The translations under genes were made by a program, and so were the position numbers. Of a stretch of DNA of 64,000 nucleotides, positions 34,436 to 46,299 are shown in pieces (position 1 is the stretch's first letter; each line of letters starts with the position of its first letter). The stretch is from Papio anubis. Its lineage: Eukaryota; Chordata; Mammalia; Primates; Cercopithecidae. The stretch covers positions 12,783,104 to 12,847,103 of the forward strand of contig NC_044995.1 in the NCBI RefSeq assembly GCF_008728515.1. Direction: 5' to 3'. The notes under the pieces are model-generated. The model was not told where the DNA came from. It did not search any database and was given only the letters and a program-made list of their open reading frames with translations.

Positions 34436-34595
34436 TATTTATTTATTTATTTTTTCTTTCACTCTTTTCTTTTTTAGAGATGGGGCCTTGCTATGTTGTC
34501 CAGGATGGACTCAACCTCCTGGGCTCAAGAGATCCTCCTGCCTCAGCCTCTCAAGCAGCTAGGACTATAGGTGTGCACCACTGCACCTGGCCAGG
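34436..34595 (-). mobile_element. Alu left part (old)
   Basis: Preceded by (TTTA)n; GAGATGGGGCCTTGCTATGT to CTGGCC. Confidence 0.75.
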
Positions 34596-34599
34596 CCTC

Positions 34600-35540
34600 T
34601 CCTTTATGGGGACTCCTGTTCACATCCCAGCCAGTGCTCTCATGAGTACTTCCTTGTATGGGGGAGGTCAAAGAAACAGCAACAACTCACATGTGATGAT
34701 GATGAAATTGCATGGTAAATAAGCTTTTTAAAATAGGTGCTAAACACCATATTCTGCAAGGTTCCAAATCTCAATCTCCTTCTAAAATACTAGCTCTGTC
34801 AACTGTGTTAAACGCCCCCATTTGCCTGTGCCCACTCTGTTGGCCAGCAAGACTGTGAAGGCATGAAGTGTGTGTTAGTGACCAGAAACCCTGGCCAGAC
34901 TACAAAAAACACTTTCCTGGACGTCAGGCTATTGCTTCTCTCAGTCCCCAGTTCCTACCTGGGGAGTGATGGGTGCCAAGATACAGTTTGAGAGAAGTGA
35001 ATGTAAACAATATTGCATTTATCTGCTTTAACTATAGCAAAAACTTTAACATGGCAAATACAAAGGTCTGCAGCTCTGCAGTTGTTCTGCACACCCTCAC
35101 CCTGCAGAGTCCCAGTTGATGGGGAACTACGGCTGCTTCTTTGTCCATGATGGCATGTGCCCTAGTTCACCACAGTCTCCCCAAATTCCTAGTTATTACC
35201 TCACATCCAGTGTTTCTCTATGCACAGAGTCCTCCCTGGACCCCTCTAGGTCTTTGCCTTGGTGACCCTGTGACACATTAGTGTTGTAGACGGATTTATT
35301 TTTCCTCAGGGTAAGCTCTGGGCCCTGTGGTAACTGAAACATAGGCCACTACGTTCAATCCAGAGCCTTTCAGTCTTTCACATAGCAATGCAAAGTAGGC
35401 TACAACAGGACAGAGCAACTACCTGCTCTTCTACTGTGCCCTCAGGCAGATTTTGTGCCCTGAAAAGGCACTCCCCACTCTATCCATTCATTTTCTCAAC
35501 CTACCCCAACAGAACCCCTAAGATTAAAGGTGACCTGATC
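34600..35540 (-). other. DNA downstream of ZNF132
   Basis: Its part from about 34.85 kb has a diverged copy at 31.29-31.89 kb. Otherwise unassigned. Confidence 0.55.
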
Positions 35541-35549
35541 AATAAGGTC

Positions 35550-35555
35550 TTTATT
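35550..35555 (-). promoter_or_regulatory. ZNF132: Likely poly(A) signal of ZNF132
   Basis: Minus-strand AATAAA in GATAATAAAGACC, about 540 bases past the stop. The same context (GATAATAAAGGCC) recurs at 31888-31893 in the downstream duplicated copy, which supports both as old 3' ends. Confidence 0.7.
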
Positions 35556-36091
35556 ATCACGCGTATGGTGCAGACAAGGTAGGTGATTCCAGTGGCAGGT
35601 GATTTGTGGTCTCAATGGACACATCTTAGGGGTTAAACACAGACTTGACTACATCCACGAGGAATGTGCATCTTCCTGAGCTCAAATTAGATTTCCCTCA
35701 AGGCCCCTCGGCCAGCATGCATTCAGTTCACTGCCTAACCCTCTCAGAAGCAATGGGAATTAAACCATTCCAGTGAGCTGAGGACAGTCCTGAATCCCTA
35801 CAGGACAGGTGAAGGGAGGCTCAGGGTACTGTTTTCCCCAAGCCAGAGGACAGGACTGCTGCAAATTTTTGGATCCAGGCAAGATGGAAAGTGGCCATGG
35901 CTTCTGCCTTATGCTGCATGGGTGAGACGGCCCTGCAAAGGTTCCTGGGCTGGTCAGAAACAGGGTAGCTTCTGAAGGCTTTTCCACATTAGTAGTACAT
36001 GTAGGTAATTTTTCTGGTATGGGGATACTGCTGCATAAAGTTTGACTTGGCTGAAGATTTTCTCATGAAGACCACTTCCATAAGGCTCTAC

Positions 36092-39000
36092 TCAAATATG
36101 AATCTTTTTATGCTGAGCAAGGTTACAAAGATGGCTGAAGAGTTTCCCACACTGGCTACACTCATAAGTCCTTTCTCTGGTGTGAACTTTCTGGTGCCGA
36201 ACAAGTGTAGATCTTTCACTAAAGGCTTTTCCACACTGGATGCATTCATAGGGCCTTTCTTGTGTGTGAACTCTCTGATGACGAACCAGGTGGGAGTTAC
36301 TGCTAAAGGCTCTCCCACATTCACTGCATTCATAAGGCCTTTCTCCAGTGTGAACTCTCCAATGACAAATAAGGCTAGATTTTCGGCTAAAGAATTTCCC
36401 ACATTCACTGCACTTATAAGGCTTTTCTCCAGTATGAACTTTCTGATGCTTAATGAGAATGGAGTTTTGGCTAAAGAATTTCCCACATTCATTGCACTCA
36501 TAAGGCCTTTCTTTTGTGTGAACTCTCCAGTGTTCAATGAGAGTGGAGCTGTGAGCGAAGGCTTTCCCACACTCACTACACTCATAAGGCTTTTCTCCAG
36601 TGTGAATTCTCCAGTGCTGGATCAGGCTGGAGCTGCGGCTGAAGGATTTCCTACATTCGCTGCACTCATAAGGCCTTTGCCCAGTATGTACTTTCTGGTG
36701 CTGGATGAGTGTGGAGCTATTACCGAAGGCTTTACCACAATCACTGCATTCAAAAGGCCGTTCTCCAGTGTGAACTTTCTGATGTCGAAGGAGATGGGAG
36801 CTTTGGCTGAAGTCTCTTCCACATTCACTGCACTCAAAAGGCCGTTCTCCAGTGTGAACTTTCTGGTGCTGAGCAAGGTTGGAGTTATTGTTAAAAGCTC
36901 TTCCACACTCACTGCATTCATACGGTCTTTCTCCAGTGTGAACTCTCCAGTGCTGAATGAGAGCAGAGCTTCGGCTGAAAGATTTACCACATTGACTGCA
37001 CTCATAAGGTCTTACCTGTGTGTGAACTTTCTGGTGCCGAAGGAAATTGGAGCTTTGGCTGAAGGCTCTTCCACATTTCAGGCACTCAAAAGGCCTTTCT
37101 CCAGTGTGAACTTTCTCATGCCGAATGAGGTGTGATCTGTTACTGAAGGCTTTCCCACATTCACTGCACTCATAAGGTCTTTCTCCTGAGTGACTTCTCT
37201 GATGATGAACAAATGTGAGTTTGTGATTGAAGGTTTTCCCACACGCAATGCACTCATAATATCTTACTTCAGTGTGAAATTTCTGGTGCTTCCTCAGCTT
37301 AGATGGGTGACTAAAGGCCTTCCCACACTCCTTACACACATTGGGTATTTCCGCAGTGTGAAATTTTTGATTACCAAGGGTTGATTTCTCCTCTAAGAAA
37401 TTTCCACCTGTTGGGCATGCAAATGGTGTCTCTTCAGAGTGAGTTCTCAGATGGCTGAAGAGAGTGGAGCTCTTCAGGAAGGCTTTTCCACAGTTACTGC
37501 ACTTGAAGAGTTTCTGTGTGGTACAGACTTCTGGAAGCTGCCCAAGATTGGAATACGGCTTCTGCCCGCTGTCAACAGCTTGAAGCTGGAGGAGGTCCCG
37601 GCTATCCAGGATGACCTTCCCACCTTCCCTGCAAGTGAAGGGGTTCTCTGACAGATGGACTTTAGAGCTCTTCATAAGTGCATCCCTGTCCTTGTACCAT
37701 CTGAAGGGCTTCCCTCCACTATGCTCCTTCTGGTGCTGGTGAAGATTTGCATTCAGCCAAAAGTCTCTCCCACATACTCCACATGGGTGGGGTTTCTCCT
37801 CACAGTGTGTTCCCTGATGCTCAGCCAGGTACAAAATGTCTTTCACGAATGGCCCACACATGTCACAGGAGTTAGCTTTCTTGGTGGAAGAATCTGCATT
37901 GGGGATCCTGACTGGTAACACCTCTTCTACAGAAATATTCTGCTTGGGATGGGCCTCCTCACCCTCTACTCCATGCCAACAACCTGAAAATACAGAAATG
38001 CCAGTTAACTAACTATTCTACTTGGTGGGAATGGGTGACTTCATTAGAAATGTTACCCAGGAATTCACACTCAAGAAGAGGTCCCAGGGATTGCTGATAG
38101 GCCAACAGGGCCATCAGGGTGAGGAAGGGCCCACTACTATTGGCAGGATAGGGACCAGCCAAGCAACAGAATAAGGGAGACCTCCCCAGGGGCAAGGACA
38201 CAGAAGTGCGTCAAAGGACTTAGACATTTCTGTAAAAGAAGATATATACACACATGGCCAATAAGCATATGAAAAGAAGTTCAGCATCCTTAATCATGAG
38301 GAGTATGCAAACCAAAACCACAATGAGATATCACTTCACACTCACTAACATAGCTAAAATAATAATAAAAAAATAAACAACAATACATTAAGATGAAGTA
38401 GAAAAACTGGAGCACTTATACACTCCAGATAGGGATGTGAAATGGTGCAGCCAATTTGGAAAATAGTTTGACAAGTCTGCTCCTACAGAGCTACACAAGA
38501 GAACTAAAAACACATCCACACAAAAATGTGTACAAGACTGTTCATAGCAGTATTTTTTAAAAACTGAGATAGGGTCTTGCTACATTGCCCAGGTTGGTCT
38601 CAAACCTCTGGGCTCAAGTGATCCTCCTGCCTCAGCCTCCTGAGTAGCCGGATTATAGGCACCTCGCCCAGCTTCTATAGTAGCATTTTTTTCTAACACC
38701 TAAAAAATGGAAACAAGCTGAATGCTCATCAACTGATAAATGGATAAACAAACTGTAGTCCATCTACACACTGGAATATTTGGCTGTAAAAAAGAACGAA
38801 ATACTGATACATGCTACAACACTGATGAACTTCAAAAACATGCTAAGAGAAAGCCAGTCACAGAAAAACATAGTATTCTATAAAATGTCTAGGAAACGTA
38901 AATCTATATAGTCAGAAAGTAGATTAGTGGTTGCCTAGGACCGGAAGGAAAGGGATAAGGAAAGATGGGGAGTGACAGCTAATGGGACTGCTAATGAGAC

Positions 39001-41231
39001 CTATAGTTTCTCTTTAGGTGATGAAAACATGCTAAAACTACATTATAGCAATGATTATACCATGTGAAAACATACAGAAATCACTAAACTGTGTACTTGA
39101 AAAGGTGAATTGTATGATTTATCTTAATAAAGCTGTTTTTAAAAAATATCTCATTGAGGGCTGGGCGCGGTGGCTCACACCTGTAATCCCAGCACTTTGG
39201 GAGGCCGAGGCAGGTGGATCAAGAGGTCAGGAGATCGAGACCATCCTGGCTGACACAGTGAAACCCCGTCTCTACTAAAAATGCAAAAAAATTAGCCGGG
39301 TGTGGTGCTGGTGCCTGTAGTCCCAGCCACTTGGGAGGCTGAGGCAGGAGAATGGCATGAACCTGGGAGCTGGAGCTTGCAGTGAGCCGAGATCACGCCA
39401 CTGCACTGCAGCCTGGGCAATAGAGCTAGAGTTCATCTAAAAAAAAAAAAAAATCCCACTGGAGACAGAGACAAAATCTGGGCATGGCTTCATACTGGGT
39501 AACCCAACCAGGGATTGGTGAAGCTCAGTGGGATCTGTTAGGCAGACTGGAGATGTCTGATCCCCAACCTTTGCCTCCACAAGGCTTCTGGGCAACAGCT
39601 ATTAGGAAAGCTCATGAGGCTGCTCAGAGAGCGATAGGAGAAGTACACACAGCAGAGTCTCAGCACCCCAGCACCTACAACAGGAAACCTGAGAAGGAAG
39701 CAGTACCCGTGATCTGGCTTTGGGATGAACAGAGCTTTCTATGAGGAAAAGACACAGGGCATAAGCTGGTCATCACCATGCTGGGACAGGGTATTACCAA
39801 GTGAGGTCACGAGCTTGAGGTTTTCCAGCATCACACTGTGGTACAAGTGCCTCTGGGCTGCATCAAGGAGCTCCCACTCCTCCTGGGAGAAATATACAGC
39901 CACATCTTCAAAGGTTACCAGGCTCTTCAATGTGGGGACAGCTGAGCCACAGGGCCAAGAGGTATGCTGACAAAGAAACAAACAATTGGTCAAATGGAAA
40001 TATGCAGGCCCTTGCCGTGTGGCCCTTGCCGTGTGACTCGGAATCCTGCCACATCTACCACTAACATCTCTTTTTCTTATGATCCTCTCAGTCCATCCAC
40101 TACTCACCCATCCGCAGCTTATCTTCTTCCTCAGGGCCCCCGCCTAACATGCCCTGGAATTAATGGTGCCCCTCTCTCCTAGTAGTCCCACTGGTCACTG
40201 TATCCAGGCCAATCCAACCTAGAGGAACAACAGGCAGGTGGGCAGATGGATGCTGCCTCCTCCCTCCTGCTGGTCAATTTTCCTTGTGACTTCTGGCTCA
40301 TACCTCCCAAACATAAGAAAATTTGGGCTTCCCTTTCTCTTAAGACTCTTGTACCAGGGCCATGGGCCCAATGGTTCACATTCCCTCACCTTTACATGTG
40401 ACTCCTCAGACCATACAGTTCTTATATTTCCACCTCCTCCCTGTTCACACTGTAGGTATTCTCCCTAGTATCTCACCATGCACATAGCATACCTGACAGA
40501 CGCAACCAGGATCCAATCCTGGTCCAAGCCAACAACAGAGCTCCAAAAACCCCACTGCCAGAGGCAGCCATAGCCCCTCAAGTCAATGCCTCTCGTCCTT
40601 TCCCTATTTCTTCAACCATCAGCTGCCCAGAACCATAAGCAGATCTCAAATATCTCTTTCCTCTTATATCTCTGCCTTTGTATGTGTTGTCTCCTCCCCA
40701 GTCATAGCTGTCCTTGCTCTTCCTAACACTCAAATCCAAGACCCACTGGCCCCCACCTTGGCTTGGGGACTCAGCTTAGGCTGATCCTTTCTGATCCTGC
40801 CACTACACCAGCCTGACAAAAACCCCAGGACCCTACTTAAGAGGAGGTAACATGCCCTGACCACAAGAAGGACGGCCATGACAATGTAGTGAGCTGTAGA
40901 GAGATAAATCAACCTAAACCAAAGCCCAACTCTCATCCTACTTCTGCCGCTATGCTTCATTTTTGTCCTAGACCTACTCCCTGTTTAGGAGGCTCGGCCA
41001 CTATCTTGAACCCAACCCACAACTGCACGCAGTGTCCACCAACAAGCATCCATCCCTTGGATGTTTCCAGCCTAAACCCGACGTAATTTCATAATCGCAT
41101 GTTTAGGGGTCTACTTGGCAACTCAATTTGGTAGTGTCTGGGACATCTTAAATACAACAAAATCCAACTCTTTATCTTCCCCCTGAAATCTACTCCTCAC
41201 ACCAACTTCCACATCTGAAAGATCTAAGGTC

Positions 41232-41262
<31 letters not shown>

Positions 41263-42551
41263 ATGAAGTCTCGCTCTGTCACCCAGGCTGGAGTGCAGTG
41301 GCGTGGTCTCGGTTCACTGCAAGCTCCGCCTCCCGGGTTCATGCCATTCTCCTGCCTCAGCCTCCCAAGTAGCTGGGACTACAGGCACCTGCCACCACGC
41401 CTGGCAAATTTTTTGTATTTTTAGTGGAGAAAGGGTTTCACAGTGTTAGCCAGGATGGTCTTGATCTCCTGACCTCGTGATCCGCCCGCCTCGGCCTCCC
41501 AAAGTGCTGGGATTACAGGCGCGAGCCACTGGGCCTGGAAACCTTTTTTTGTTTTTTTTGTTTTTTTTAAAACAGAGTCTCGCTGTCGTTCAGACTGGAG
41601 CGCAGTGGCATGATCTCAGCTCACTGCAACTTCCATCTCCCAGATTCAAACGATTCTTCTGCCTCAGTCTCCCAAGTTGCTGGGATTACAGGCACGCACT
41701 ACCATGCCTAGGCTAATTTTTTTGTATTTTTAGTAGAGACGGGGTTTCACCATGTTGGCCAGGCTGGTCTTGAACTCCTGACCTCAAGTGATCCGGCCAC
41801 CTCGGCCTCCCAAAGTGCTGGGATTACAGGTGTGAGCCACTGCGCTCAGCCTAAAGTCAATCTTAACATTTCACTCTCTTTCACTGTCCCACATCCGGTA
41901 ATCTATGGCCCAATTTGGGCAGATTCAGAAGCCAACCATCTGTCCTACCTCCATGGGCACCCCTCTGTCCAGCTACCCAAAGCACACATCTGGACCACGT
42001 CTGTCAGCTCCTCACTGGCCTTCCTGCTCCACCCTCACCATCCCTCCAGTCTGCTGCCCACTAGGCATCTATAGGGAGTCTGTTAAGACTGGAGTCAGAG
42101 CACCTCCTTCCTTTGCTCCAAACTTTCCATGGCTCCCACCACCATCAGAATACAGGCCCAGCTCCTCAGGCTGCCATTCCAGGCCTAACTCTGGTTTCCC
42201 TGCTCTGTTTCCACCAGACTAAATGGAGACCTGCAGTCCCTGGAATGCTTCCATTTCATCACAACCAAGCAAGGTGCACATGCTGGTCCCTGTGCCTGGG
42301 ACAGCCTTCCAGATCTCATTCCACAGGATTCCAGAAATGGGAATCCCTCGATATAACGCCTGGCCTGGATTCAGGATGGTAAGGGTAAGTGACTCCCAGG
42401 GCAGGAGTCCCAAGACCCACGTGTGAGGACAGGACACGGCCAAGAGCCGCAGGACACCAACATCCCCTCTATCTGGGCTTCAGGATCCTAAGGGCCGGAA
42501 TCCCAGCGGGTGAGGGCCTGGGGCACCTCCACTCACCTGCGCCGGGCCCAT
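36092..42551 (-). CDS. ZNF132: ZNF132 ortholog, KRAB C2H2 zinc-finger protein (3 coding exons)
   Basis: Predicted nuclear KRAB repressor. Exons read on the minus strand: 42551-42537 (MGPAQ, donor GTGAGT), 39966-39798 (acceptor TTTGTCAG, donor GTAATA) and 37983-36092 (acceptor ATTTTCAG). Phases 0 and 1 match, giving about 691 residues. KRAB-A spans residues 22-60 with DV at 26-27 and MLE at 51-53. The finger exon opens with CWHGVEGEE, then two N-terminal C2H2-type units (CDMC.., CGVC..), a spacer with a decayed unit (CREG), one finger (CSNC..), a decayed CPTG finger, and 15 consecutive intact fingers at 84-bp spacing, ending KKIHI. I count 18 units that fit CX2CX12HX3H. Order and text match human ZNF132 as remembered (706 aa). 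It lies in convergent orientation to ZNF584 and shares its CPTG-decayed finger and PSKLRKHQK finger, so the two are close paralogs. A frame-broken finger relic follows the stop near 36.03 kb. Reading frame intact. Confidence 0.95.
38220..39160 (+). mobile_element. Old L1 3' fragment (ZNF132 intron 2)
   Basis: CACAATGAGATATCACTTCA, ACTGATAAATGGATAAACAA and GGAATATTTGGCTGTAAAAA. Broken by an Alu monomer. Confidence 0.75.
38562..38672 (-). mobile_element. Alu monomer (old)
   Basis: GAGATAGGGTCTTGCTACAT to CTCGCCCAGC. Confidence 0.75.
39161..39453 (+). mobile_element. Alu
   Basis: Full-length sense copy, 340 bp from the ZNF132 KRAB exon donor. Confidence 0.92.
40110..41233. other. ZNF132 intron 1, no repeat recognised
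   Basis: C-rich, pyrimidine-biased plus strand. No additional exon seen. Confidence 0.5.
41234..41540 (-). mobile_element. Alu
   Basis: Antisense, full-length. Confidence 0.92.
41543..41852 (-). mobile_element. Alu
   Basis: Antisense, full-length, directly next to the previous copy. Confidence 0.92.
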
Positions 42552-43640
42552 CAGCGACGCTGGCAACCCCATTGGAACCTGTGGGCTGGGCAGGGCCATA
42601 CTAGGAGGCGCTAGGGCTAGCCCTGCCGCTCAGCCGAACCCTCACACTTCCACTGAGTGGCGCGAACGCTGGGTGACGGTCGCACTCAGGACCTGTCTTC
42701 CCTAATACAAAATGCGCGCAAGGCCTCCGGGCACCGCAGGGAGGAAGGCTGGGGATGGAGACCCCTGAGACGCGTGGCGCTGGCTCCACTTTCGGGAACA
42801 CCTTGGCTCATAAAAGCATAGTAATTAGCCGGGGGTTATGGTGCGTGCGAAGGCGCGTTGTCGGTCCCTGCACCCACTCCCGCGCCCTTGTTTGGCTCCA
42901 GAGGCCTCCTGTAGCCCAACCCACCAGCCGCAAAATGAGGACCGCAATGGCGGCGCCGGAAGTCCCGCCCCTCAATGCCGGCTCTGACTTGCTCCTGGTC
43001 CGAGCCTTCATTGGCTCAAGGCTCCCCGCCGACTATGACGCTATTTTTCCTGTGCCCGTCACGCTGCCGCTAGGCCGTTGCCAAGGTGATTGAGGAAAGG
43101 CGTTTATCGCGTCGCCGCTCACGCAACGGAAACTACATTATCCAGAAGGACCCTCGCCGTGCCTCAGGGCTGGCCATTGGCAGCCCAGGAGAAGGGCACT
43201 TCCGGGCGGGGTGGAAGACGCGGGCCAATCAGTCTGCAAGCGGGACTTCTGTCGTCGTCCTCGGACCGTCACTTTGGCATTTCTCGATTTTGTCTGCATC
43301 TGAAGGGACCGCGTTGTCAGGCGAGGGACGGAATCTTGGAGGCTCCCTGGGCCCGTGAAAACAGGAGTGAGGAAGGCACGAGAGTCGGGGAAGTTCCGCC
43401 TCCGTGACATATAAGCGCCCCTACCGCGGCGAATATCGCCCCCCGAGCCCCAGTGTTCCCCCCGGCCGTAGATAAAGCCGGCCCAGTGGGACCCTCAGGT
43501 CGCATCGCGCGGAGGTGTCCGCGGCTCCCGGGAGTGGTCGCCCTTGGCGTTGTGTCGGCTTTAAGGAGCGCGAGGCCGAGGCCAAGAAAAGCCACGCGTT
43601 GGGAGGTCTTGACCCAGCGTGCGCCCGGCTGCAGGCTTGG
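42440..43640. promoter_or_regulatory. ZNF132: CpG-island promoter of ZNF132, probably bidirectional
   Basis: CpG-rich island covering ZNF132 exon 1 and its upstream side. It contains an ETS site with GC box (CCGGAAGTCCCGCCCC, 42957-42972), a YY1-like AATGGCGGC, an X-box-like GTTGCCAAGGTGAT at 43077-43090, a ZNF143-type ACTACATTATCCAGAAGG at 43132-43149 and inverted CCAAT boxes (GGCCATTGG, CCAATCAG) near 43.17-43.23 kb. A decayed rightward KRAB exon at 44.6 kb suggests it once drove genes in both directions. Confidence 0.78.
42862..42982 (+). repeat. 121-bp direct repeat, copy A (ZNF132 promoter)
   Basis: Gapless match to 44948-45068 with 11 mismatches by eye (about 91%). Contains the ETS/GC box core CCGGAAGTCCCGCCCC. 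Lies 300-430 bp upstream of the ZNF132 start codon. Confidence 0.92.
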
Positions 43641-44639
43641 AGCGTGTGCCAAGGGTCTCCTGGCACCCACTCGGCTGGACTCAGCACCATTGCCCTAAGT
43701 CTCCAATTGAGAAGTACCTTCCCCAGGTCCTCTGCAGCCCCACCAAACAGTGTGGAGCGTTCACAGGTTGGGGGGGTCACCATTTCAGAATCCAGTTTGT
43801 TGAGACGTGGAGGGTACAGGAGGAGGGATCTGCATATGCGAAGACTTGGACGTGAGACTGACCTGAGCGTTCAGGAAGGATCTCGTGCCCCCTCAGCAGT
43901 GAGTGGAGAGTGTAAGAGGAGTCCTGCCTCTCCTGGCACACTGAGGGCGCTGGGAGCCATGAAAGGTGTTGGACAGAAAAGGGATGGACATGACCTGACT
44001 TAGAATTTGGAAAGTATTCCAGTGGCTGCTGAATGAACACACTACTGGAGAAGGTGGTTGTAGCGGGGCTGGAAGCAGGGAGACTGTGGGGAGGTTATTG
44101 CAGTATTGTTCCAGACTTATGATAGTGGCCTGTCCAGAACGGAAGCAAGAGAGATGGGAGAAGTGATCAGATTCCCAATAGATCTTCAAGATAGAGCTAA
44201 TGGAATTTTTTGCTACGTTAGATAAGTGGAATAAGCATGAGTAGGGGTGAAGGACCATCCCAAGTAGTTAGGAAGAATTAGGATGCCTCCTGTGGAGAAT
44301 AGAGGTTGGCAGTTGGCAGGAGGAGGACGTTTCTTGGAAGATTAGTGATGGATTTTGTAGTTATAGGGTCTGAATTGTCTGGAGGCCTGTGAGTGGAGGA
44401 GTCAAATGGGCCTCTGGATGTATAGTATTCTGGTGTGGTTTCCGGACCTCCAGACTGCATTATGTTGGTGGCCTGGACCAGGGAAGGGCCTGAGGATAGG
44501 ATTTGGAAAGGGGGGTTTTAGTTTGGAGTTACAGATGGGCCCTCGCGGTGAAGTGTTGAGACTAAGGACCAGTGGCTAGGGCTCATGCCCAGTGCTTAGA
44601 TCACATCTGTCTGCCCATTGACTTGGTGTTGCAGGGCTT

Positions 44640-44762
44640 AGTGACCTTTAAGGGCAGGGTCAGTACATCTTCCAAAAATGTGGGGCTCCTTAGTGAGGTC
44701 CAGGGGGGCTTCTATAGTGACGTGATGCTACAGAGCTTTGTATTCCTGTGCTCACTAGGTAA
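44640..44762 (+). pseudogene. Decayed KRAB-A exon, divergent from ZNF132
   Basis: Preceded by an acceptor-like TTGGTGTTGCAG and followed by donor GGTAAGG. It reads LVTFKGRVSTSSKNVGLL then SEVQGGFYSDVMLQSFVFLCSLG. The FEDV core, the WxLL Trp and MLE are lost. Homology to the ZNF584 KRAB exon is clear at base level (GTGGGGCTCCTTA, GACGTGATGCT). It probably belonged to a gene started from the ZNF132 island. Confidence 0.8.
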
Positions 44763-44947
44763 GGCTACTGTGTCTTCTCTTTCCCCTACACATGAAATCT
44801 AGGTTTTCCTCCGCCTTTCCCTTGTTCCCTGTGGGAGGTGCTGCTGGCCCTGGCACTGGCCAGTGTTCTGCTACTTATCCCTGGCTGCTTCATAAACCCC
44901 CACACCTTCTGCCCTGGGACCTTGACAACCTTGTGAAGCTGCAGTGA

Positions 44948-45068
44948 CGGCCCCTGCACCCACTCCCTCGCCCTTGTCCGGCTCCGGAGGTCTCCTGTAG
45001 CCCAACCCACCAGCCGGAAAATGAGGACCACTATGGCGGTGCCGGAAGTCCCGCCCCTCAACGCCGGC
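44948..45068 (+). repeat. 121-bp direct repeat, copy B (after dead KRAB exon)
   Basis: Copy of the ZNF132 promoter block 2,086 bp away, just past the decayed KRAB exon. It keeps the ETS/GC core intact, so it could act as a second promoter. Confidence 0.92.
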
Positions 45069-45632
45069 CTGGAATCATAAGTCTCAAAACCTGTGTAGCA
45101 TATCACATGCAGCTGGGTCGTTTCCTGGCTAGGTTACGCTGTCAGGATCTGTCACTTTTCTGTCCCTTCTGCCACATCCCCTTACTCTAGTAGAAGTTTT
45201 CTGGCAGCTGTCCCTTGCGAGTCCCAGTGGGCACTGACATGGTCATTGATGGTGGGGTCACTGAGCATTGACTTTGTGAGGTTCAGTTCTTCCCAGTTAT
45301 ATACCTGCACAGGTGATCTTCGCCTACCGTGGTTTGTCATGCGGTGGATCACCTTGACGTGGGCTGCCTTCTCACAAACCACTTGATCAGAGCTCTATAG
45401 GATCACTGCCGCCACCCGTGCCGTGTGATCACCTAACTAGAACTAATGAAGAGACCTGGCTGGTGGACAGGGTGGCTTGAATTAGGCCATGGACAGAGAG
45501 GCCCCATGGTGCACCAGTTCTGTTGAATGGAAGACAGCTGTAGGAGAGCTGTTGGCAGTGCCCTGGTGGCTCACCTGGTACCTGAGTTGTGCCCTCTGTT
45601 GTCCTGGCACCAGGATGTATAGCCATGCCCTT
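45069..45632. other. Unassigned DNA in the dead gene's intron
   Basis: No repeat or exon recognised. Confidence 0.45.
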
Positions 45633-45940
45633 TTTTTGTTTGTTTGTTTGTTTTTTGAGACAAGAGTTTCACTCTTGTTGCCCAGGCTGGAGTGCAATGG
45701 CATGATCTCGGCTCACTGCAACCTCCACTTCCCGGGTTCAAGCAATTCCCCTGCCTCAGCCTCCCGAGTAGCTGGGATTACAGGCATGCACCACCACACC
45801 TGGCTAATTTTGTATTTTTAGTAGAGACGGGGTTTCTCCATGTTGGTTAGGCTGGTCTCGAACTCCTGACCTCAGGTGATCTGCCCACTTCAGCCTCCCA
45901 AAGTGCTGGGATTACAGGCGTGAGCCACCGTGCCTGGCCA
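45633..45940 (-). mobile_element. Alu
   Basis: Antisense, (GTTT)n tail; AGCC(A/G)TGCC at both sides. Confidence 0.92.
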
Positions 45941-46149
45941 GCCGTGCCTTTTAAAAAAATTTTCCTGACGTTTTTCTGACACTCTATCCTACTTTCCCCT
46001 GACTCCTGTTCCCTGGATGGCCTCCTCTCTGTCTTCCAAGACTCATTCTTTCCCCTTCTCCCCTCCTCCCCTCCAATGGCCAGATCTCCTACCATTGGCC
46101 TCCCTGTAATGTGTCTTGAACTGATAATGTATCTTTAAATAGTTGTTAT

Positions 46150-46276
46150 CTGCGCATGGTGGCTCATACCTATAGTCCCACCTACTTGGGATGCTGAGGC
46201 AGGAGGAGCGCTTGAGTCCAGGAGTTTGAGTCCAGCTTGGGCAACAAAGTGAGATCCTATCTCTAAAATAAATAGA
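46150..46276 (+). mobile_element. Alu monomer (old)
   Basis: CTGCGCATGGTGGCTCATAC to CTCTAAAATAAATAG. Confidence 0.75.
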
Positions 46277-46299
46277 ACATAAATACATAGTTTTTGAAA

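Noticed and set aside
36047..37135. 362-codon open frame on the plus strand across ZNF132
   Set aside because: It is the antisense reading of the 84-bp finger repeat, which stays open because the finger code is periodic. No independent promoter or start context.
36092..37500. Regular 84-bp repeats resembling an array
   Set aside because: They are C2H2 finger coding units, not CRISPR or satellite DNA.
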